Positions 25,249 through 28,811 of a stretch of 28,811 nucleotides of DNA are shown one piece after another. The position numbers and the translations under genes are program-made. Each line of letters starts with the position of its first letter. Positions within the stretch are counted from its first letter, which is position 1. The stretch spans positions 1 to 28,811 of the forward strand of contig JABDDW010000017.1 in the NCBI GenBank assembly GCA_013287405.1, read 5' to 3'. Source of the DNA: Deltaproteobacteria bacterium (lineage in GTDB: Bacteria > Bdellovibrionota > Bdellovibrionia > JABDDW01). The notes beneath the pieces were generated by a model. It did no database searches. It saw only the letters and a list, made by a program, of their open reading frames with translations, and was not told the origin of the DNA.

Positions 25249-25277
25249 TTGCATAACGCAGAAAGTCAATATATGAT
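25249..25277 (+). promoter_or_regulatory. Candidate promoter of the small basic protein gene
   Basis: TTGCAT (25249-25254), 17 bases, TATGAT (25272-25277, 5/6). Transcription would start near 25284, leaving a leader of about 110 bases before the ATG at 25396. That leader contains a GC-rich self-complementary segment (GGCGCGACGACGCGCGCTAGC region, roughly 25335-25356). Confidence 0.4.
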
Positions 25278-25395
25278 TTATACCAGTTCCAATTAATTCA
25301 CGCCTTCGATTGCGAAGAGATTTTGGCTTTTAGCGAGGCGCGACGACGCGCGCTAGCAGTGGCGCAGTTTTTAAGAATCTTTGGAGGGGGACTCT

Positions 25396-25773
25396 ATGGC
25401 CAATGAAAAAGAAATTAAAAAAGAGGGTGAAGGAAAATCCACAATAGTCGACGATTTTAGAAAAAAACTTAGAAATCGTGAGGAACTTAAAGCAACGGTA
25501 GCCGAAGGCCTCAAAAGCGCGAACAGCCGTATCCGGTCTCTAGCCGTAAAAGCAGCTTTCAAACTTGGAGATCATTCTTTTATAAAGCAGAATGTCCTGA
25601 ATCTGATAAATAGCGAGAAAAGTAAAAAAGTTTTAAGAGCTTTATCCGATAGAATAACCAGACGAGAACTCTACAAAAAGGTCCGAGCTTCTAAAGTGGT
25701 CAAAGTTTTTGGAAAGAAAAAACCCACTGGAGGGGACGCTGCAGTTGCTCCAAGCGAAACCAAAACCCCCTAA
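25396..25773 (+). CDS. Small basic cytoplasmic protein, unknown function
   Basis: A 125-residue, lysine-rich protein without a signal peptide or membrane span. I chose the ATG at 25396 because GGAGGGGG lies 6-7 bases upstream; the frame can be extended to a TTG at 25381 but that would sit before the ribosome-binding site. The middle (SANSRIRSLAVKAAFKLGDHSFIKQNVLNLI) looks like one or two short helical pairs, loosely HEAT-like, and the C-terminus is basic then Pro/Thr-rich. No family recognised. The next gene probably begins inside its 3' end in another frame. Confidence 0.65.
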   Translation: MANEKEIKKEGEGKSTIVDDFRKKLRNREELKATVAEGLKSANSRIRSLAVKAAFKLGDHSFIKQNVLNLINSEKSKKVLRALSDRITRRELYKKVRASKVVKVFGKKKPTGGDAAVAPSETKTP

Positions 25774-26752
25774 ATGTCTCAAAAGGAGTTTAGGGGAGAT
25801 TTACCCATACCTCATTTTAATTCTAATTTGGAGCCTTTTTAGCGGTCCAGGAAAAGCTTCTCCGTGGCCGGACGCTCCTTGGCTTAACCGAGTTCCTCAA
25901 AATAATGCACCGTTTTCAGTCATCGCCTTTGTCAGCCCCTACGAACTGCAGCTCTACCGGGTTATGAACATTTGGAGACGACTGGAGAAAAATTATGGAT
26001 ATCTTCAGGTTAATTTTCTGATCGTAACCATGGCTGAACAAAATTTACCCCTGAGCGAAGAAGTTGTTCGAAATATACTTAAGGAATACAACTACACTCT
26101 GCCCGTTCTCGTTGACCAGAGCGCCTCATTTTCAAAAGCTTGGCATGCCTACGTGAGCCCTACCGTTAGCCTGGTATCGAAAGACGGTCGAGTCACCAAC
26201 TTTGAAGGTGGTAATCTCGATCCAGCTCTCCTTGAAAAATCCATCCAAAAAGCTTTAAAGGACATCCCTGCTGTTGCCCTTCCCCCGAAAGAGTATACTA
26301 GCGAGAGTGAGGCCAAACCCTGCGGACATAATCATACTATTTTTGTTGGCAATAGATTTGGCAAAGCTTGGAGCCCAGAGGTTTTCACGGCTAACGGACC
26401 GTGGATTTCCCATCCTCTTTGGCTTGAAAGTGGGGGCAAGGAAAAAGTCCAATTGGACCTCATGACTTCAAAAAACAAAATCGGAATCCTGGCCGAATCC
26501 AAACCAGGAAGGAGTTCTCGAATAAACCTATTTCTTGATGGGCAGAAGGTGCCTCTAAACTTAAGAGGGAGAGATGTTCAAGAAGATAAGGGAAATACTT
26601 TTGTATCGGTTCAAGGGCTTAAAATGTACGAAGCGATTTCTCATAGTATGAATCTCAAAGAAGCGGGTCAAAAACTTACACTCACTACCGATTCGGGTGG
26701 ACTCAAACTTCGGGCCCTTGAAACTTTACCTAACTGTTTAGAATCTGACTGA
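25745..26752 (+). CDS. Exported thioredoxin-fold protein without CXXC, DipZ-like C-terminal domain
   Basis: A 335-residue product from the chosen TTG at 25745, placed 9 bases after GGAGGGG (25729-25735). The same frame could start at TTG 25709. A basic segment and hydrophobic core (YLILILIWSLFSG) form the signal peptide. Residues 50-155 resemble the TlpA/NHLRC2-type thioredoxin fold: FSVIAFVSPYELQLYRV, VNFLIVTMAE, then the cis-proline segment YVSPTVSLVSKDG. The active-site CXXC is replaced by VSPYE, so it cannot act as a classical oxidoreductase. Residues 180-330 resemble the C-terminal domain of DipZ proteins (GPW, INLFLDGQKVPL, FVSVQGLKMYE, LTLTT, GLKLRALE). Position overlapping the preceding gene suggests coupling. 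Confidence 0.65.
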   Translation: MLQAKPKPPKCLKRSLGEIYPYLILILIWSLFSGPGKASPWPDAPWLNRVPQNNAPFSVIAFVSPYELQLYRVMNIWRRLEKNYGYLQVNFLIVTMAEQNLPLSEEVVRNILKEYNYTLPVLVDQSASFSKAWHAYVSPTVSLVSKDGRVTNFEGGNLDPALLEKSIQKALKDIPAVALPPKEYTSESEAKPCGHNHTIFVGNRFGKAWSPEVFTANGPWISHPLWLESGGKEKVQLDLMTSKNKIGILAESKPGRSSRINLFLDGQKVPLNLRGRDVQEDKGNTFVSVQGLKMYEAISHSMNLKEAGQKLTLTTDSGGLKLRALETLPNCLESD

Positions 26753-27029
26753 GAAACTCTTCCAAAAGCTGGGGTACATCTTCAAATAAAACACTACTAT
26801 ATTGCTTATGGGTGGGTTCAAAAGAAATAACGGTCCCATCTGTAGGACAATAGCTTTGGCACTTGGTTCGCGTCACCCATATCTCTTGGGTTAGTCCGCG
26901 CTTCTTTATTTCTTCTCGAAGCCAAAGGACGCATTTTTCCCCCTCACCTTTAAGACACTGGGCTTTTTCGGGTGCCTTTTCATTTACACAGACAAAGATG
27001 CGACCTCTCGGAGAGTGTTCAAGCTTCAC
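26730..27029 (-). CDS. Thioredoxin-like (Shethna-type) 2Fe-2S ferredoxin
   Basis: A 99-residue protein from a GTG start with AAGGAG 8 bases upstream. Cysteines at 14, 25, 57 and 61 (FVCVNEK...QCL, then RTKCQSYCPTDG) match the thioredoxin-like 2Fe-2S ferredoxin family; Cys33 is additional. These proteins carry electrons or deliver clusters in nitrogen or Fe-S metabolism. It is divergent from bolA with only 32 bases between starts, which suggests shared control of an iron-sulfur module. Its 3' end overlaps the convergent thioredoxin-fold gene by 23 bases. Confidence 0.88.
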   Translation of the reverse strand: MKLEHSPRGRIFVCVNEKAPEKAQCLKGEGEKCVLWLREEIKKRGLTQEIWVTRTKCQSYCPTDGTVISFEPTHKQYSSVLFEDVPQLLEEFLSQILNS

Positions 27030-27061
27030 TTTATATACTCCTTCTGGTACATAGATAAACT

Positions 27062-27319
27062 ATGTCGCCGACTGAGTTGCAAAGAAAAATAGAAACCTCC
27101 CTCAAAGGTTCTACAGCCCACGTAAAAGATCTCACCGGAACAGCTGATCACTACCAGGTTATTGTGATATCCCCGGAATTTGAGGGTAAATCCATGATCC
27201 TCCAACATCGAATGGTGAAGTCCGTTTTTGAGGGGGACATTGCCTCTGGCGAAGTTCATGCACTTTCACTAAAAACATTTACGCCCCAAGAGTGGGCCAA
27301 AAGAGGTACAAATGTCTGA
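27062..27319 (+). CDS. bolA: BolA family protein
   Basis: An 85-residue protein with the BolA fold: an N-terminal helix (TELQRKIETSLKG), HYQVIVISPEFEGKSMILQHRMV and a C-terminal helix ending HALSLKTFTPQEW. His and Cys-equivalent ligands allow BolA proteins to bind a shared 2Fe-2S cluster with a monothiol glutaredoxin. Exactly that partner follows with an 8-base overlap. There is no clear Shine-Dalgarno. A -10-like TATACT at 27034-27039 would give a leader of only about 16 bases. Confidence 0.92.
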   Translation: MSPTELQRKIETSLKGSTAHVKDLTGTADHYQVIVISPEFEGKSMILQHRMVKSVFEGDIASGEVHALSLKTFTPQEWAKRGTNV

Positions 27320-27623
27320 TCTTAAGGCGAAAATTGAAGACCAGGTTAAGACCAATAAAATTGTTATATATATGAAGGGGACCCAAGACTTCCCACAGTG
27401 CGGGTTTTCAGCCCAAGCCGTGCAGGTTCTTAAGACTACGAAAGCCCCCATCTTTTCTGTGGACGTGCTTTCTGACGACCCTCTTTGGGGGGCTCTTGAA
27501 GAATATACCCAATGGCCTACAGTGCCTCAGATCTTTATAAACGGTGAGTTTATAGGGGGTTGCGATATCGTCACTGAGCTCTATGAGAGGGGTGAACTCC
27601 AGAAACTGGTCGAGAAAAAGTAA
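27312..27623 (+). CDS. grxD: Monothiol glutaredoxin (Grx4/GrxD type)
   Basis: A 103-residue CGFS glutaredoxin: Cys30 in PQCGFSAQAVQVL, the cis-proline region WPTVPQIFINGEFIGGCDI and the usual C-terminal helix. These proteins bind and hand on 2Fe-2S clusters, using glutathione, and form heterocomplexes with BolA. It overlaps bolA by 8 bases and precedes nfu by 21 bases, giving one operon. Confidence 0.95.
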   Translation: MSDLKAKIEDQVKTNKIVIYMKGTQDFPQCGFSAQAVQVLKTTKAPIFSVDVLSDDPLWGALEEYTQWPTVPQIFINGEFIGGCDIVTELYERGELQKLVEKK

Positions 27624-27644
27624 TAATTATGGTAGTTTGTAAGT

Positions 27645-28205
27645 ATGGATGAAGTTGAAGTGTCTCTAGAATTTACCCCCAACCCGAACTCTTTGAAATT
27701 CCTCGTTAATCAGACTTTACTTGAAAAAGGAGCTCTCAATTACAAAAACGCTGAAGAAGCGAGCTATTCTCCTTTGGCCAAGAAACTCTTTCAAGTCTCG
27801 GGAATCGTTGGCGTTATGATTGGACGTAATTTTGTTACCATCACCAAAGGTGAAAGTGGAGATTGGGATCAAATCCATCAATCCACAGTAGATACCATCA
27901 AGGACCACTTAAAGAGTGGTGAGAAAATTGTTGAAGGTGAAGTCTCGTCGGCACCGACCAACCACACTTCTGCCACCGGCGAAGTAGAATCTAAGATTCG
28001 TCAGGTTCTCGACGATGAAATTAGGCCAGCGGTTGCTATGGACGGAGGCGATATCACTTTTGATAAATATGTAGACGGCGTTGTCTACCTTTTTCTCCAG
28101 GGCTCTTGCTCAGGATGCCCAAGCTCGGCGATGACTTTGAAAATGGGTATAGAAGGTCGTCTAAAAGAACTTGTCCCTGAAATTAAAGAAGTCGTAGCTA
28201 TTTAA
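27645..28205 (+). CDS. nfu: Nfu-type iron-sulfur scaffold (Nfu_N plus NifU domain)
   Basis: A 186-residue scaffold. Residues 5-95 are the Nfu_N domain (FTPNPNSLKFLVNQTLLEKG, FQVSGIVGVMIGRNFVTITK), the arrangement of eukaryotic NFU1 rather than E. coli NfuA. Residues 112-186 are the NifU C-terminal domain with GSCSGCPSSAMTL (Cys155, Cys158), which binds a cluster between two monomers, and the closing GIEGRLKELVPEIKEV. It passes clusters to target proteins such as lipoyl synthase in other organisms. The gene completes bolA-grxD-nfu and overlaps the convergent next gene by 4 bases. Confidence 0.94.
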   Translation: MDEVEVSLEFTPNPNSLKFLVNQTLLEKGALNYKNAEEASYSPLAKKLFQVSGIVGVMIGRNFVTITKGESGDWDQIHQSTVDTIKDHLKSGEKIVEGEVSSAPTNHTSATGEVESKIRQVLDDEIRPAVAMDGGDITFDKYVDGVVYLFLQGSCSGCPSSAMTLKMGIEGRLKELVPEIKEVVAI

Positions 28206-28811
28206 AAAAATCCAATTTTGGTTGGCCCAGGAATATCTGTGACGGTTGAAAAAACCGAGGTGGCACACGTGCCTGTTGCTAAACCAAAGCTTGAACTTTC
28301 TAAGACGTAAACCTCGCTATTCGCTGAATCAGTAACGTAAATTTGTTTGTTTAACGACGAATAAGCCACTCCTCCCAAACTCAAACCCGAGCCACAACTA
28401 TAGGTTGAAAGATCAATGGTATTGACGAGGGCCCCGGACTGAGCATCTAGGGCGATCACCCGAGAGTTACCGACCACGATGATAGTCCCATCGCCAGAAT
28501 CATAGACGAAGTCAGTGGGAGAAGTGATCCCAGTAGTGGCAAATGTTGAAAGGGAAAGACTGCCAGAAACAAGGTAAGTGGGACTTGTCGCCAAGCTAAT
28601 GTAAATCACCGACGGACCACATAGCAGGTAGGCTTGGGAACCGTTTGAACTCACCTGAATGGGTCCCACTAGGGCGGCTGTACTACAAGGAGTCGAACCG
28701 CTCACCAACGGAAGATTAGTTTTATTTCCCATGGCGAAGATAGAATTACCGTTTGTGGCATCCATAAAATAAAGACTTCCCGCAGAAGTCTCGCTGATCG
28801 CCACGAGATTT
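28202..28811 (-). CDS. C-terminal part of a beta-propeller-like (YVTN/NHL) protein, N-terminus outside window
   Basis: At least 203 residues, open to the right edge of the window without a stop, so the start is missing. The sequence is rich in Ser, Thr, Gly and Val with repeated strand-turn units: GPIQVSSNGSQAYLLCG, SPTDFVYDSGDGTIIVVGNSRVIALDAQSGALV and GGVAYSSLNKQIYVTDSANSEVYVLE. This is the pattern of beta-propeller blades of the YVTN/NHL/PQQ-like type, usually extracytoplasmic. Ligand and role unknown. It converges on nfu with a 4-base overlap. Confidence 0.7.
   Translation of the reverse strand, partial: NLVAISETSAGSLYFMDATNGNSIFAMGNKTNLPLVSGSTPCSTAALVGPIQVSSNGSQAYLLCGPSVIYISLATSPTYLVSGSLSLSTFATTGITSPTDFVYDSGDGTIIVVGNSRVIALDAQSGALVNTIDLSTYSCGSGLSLGGVAYSSLNKQIYVTDSANSEVYVLESSSFGLATGTCATSVFSTVTDIPGPTKIGFF

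Noticed and set aside
25335..25356. GC-rich alternating segment as a terminator or origin element
   Set aside because: Self-complementarity is short and degenerate, without a T tract or repeated boxes.
1..28811. CRISPR arrays, tRNA or rRNA genes, prophage genes
   Set aside because: No regularly spaced repeats, cloverleaf-like segments, rRNA signatures or phage structural genes were recognised on either strand by reading; a tRNAscan or Infernal run would be decisive.

Overview
The window looks like chromosomal DNA from a Gram-negative bacterium of about 45% GC. It is probably a member of the Bdellovibrionota/Oligoflexia or a related deltaproteobacterial-type lineage. That placement is inference, based on the many lipoproteins with lipobox cysteines, frequent GTG/TTG starts with strong G-rich Shine-Dalgarno sequences, a divergent AceE-type dehydrogenase and an Nfu_N-NifU scaffold. 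No marker gene settles the taxonomy. I saw no rRNA, tRNA or CRISPR array.

Layout. 1-5.1 kb: the first codons of a divergent gene (possibly lipoyl synthase), a lytic-transglycosylase lipoprotein, an exported protein of unknown function, sfsA, and ygfZ on the opposite strand with a 50-residue membrane peptide gene just upstream. 5.3-9.4 kb: a small lipoprotein, a 925-residue homodimeric (AceE-like) E1 dehydrogenase and a HAD phosphatase read from a TTG inside the end of the dehydrogenase gene. 9.4-10.0 kb: a non-coding, strongly palindromic repeat cluster. 10.0-16.5 kb: a tightly overlapping oligopeptide ABC transporter operon (oppA-B-C-X-D-F), where X is a stand-alone MshEN-like domain protein lodged between permease and ATPase genes. 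A 109-bp sequence occurs once before and once after this operon in the same orientation.

16.6-20.1 kb is accessory in character: a small exported helical protein, a secreted peptide with six cysteines, a terminator, an IS with a DDE transposase, and a glycine-rich small protein. 20.1-24.8 kb holds three genes on the minus strand (response regulator, thioredoxin reductase, short-chain dehydrogenase), a divergent 2Fe-2S ferredoxin, and a minus-strand pair of trmB and an exported PA/M28-like protein that appears to lack the peptidase metal ligands. 24.9-26.8 kb: a secreted Lys/Thr/Ala-rich peptide, a small basic protein and an exported thioredoxin-fold protein without CXXC. 26.7-28.2 kb is an iron-sulfur module: a thioredoxin-like ferredoxin divergent from bolA-grxD-nfu. 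The window ends inside a beta-propeller-like gene.

Common threads are Fe-S and redox maintenance (YgfZ, TrxB, two ferredoxins, BolA/Grx4/Nfu), peptide uptake (Opp) and cell-envelope proteins. The most unusual items are the MshEN protein inside the opp operon, the 109-bp repeats around that operon, the apparent M28 pseudoenzyme, and the cysteine-rich secreted peptide next to the IS.
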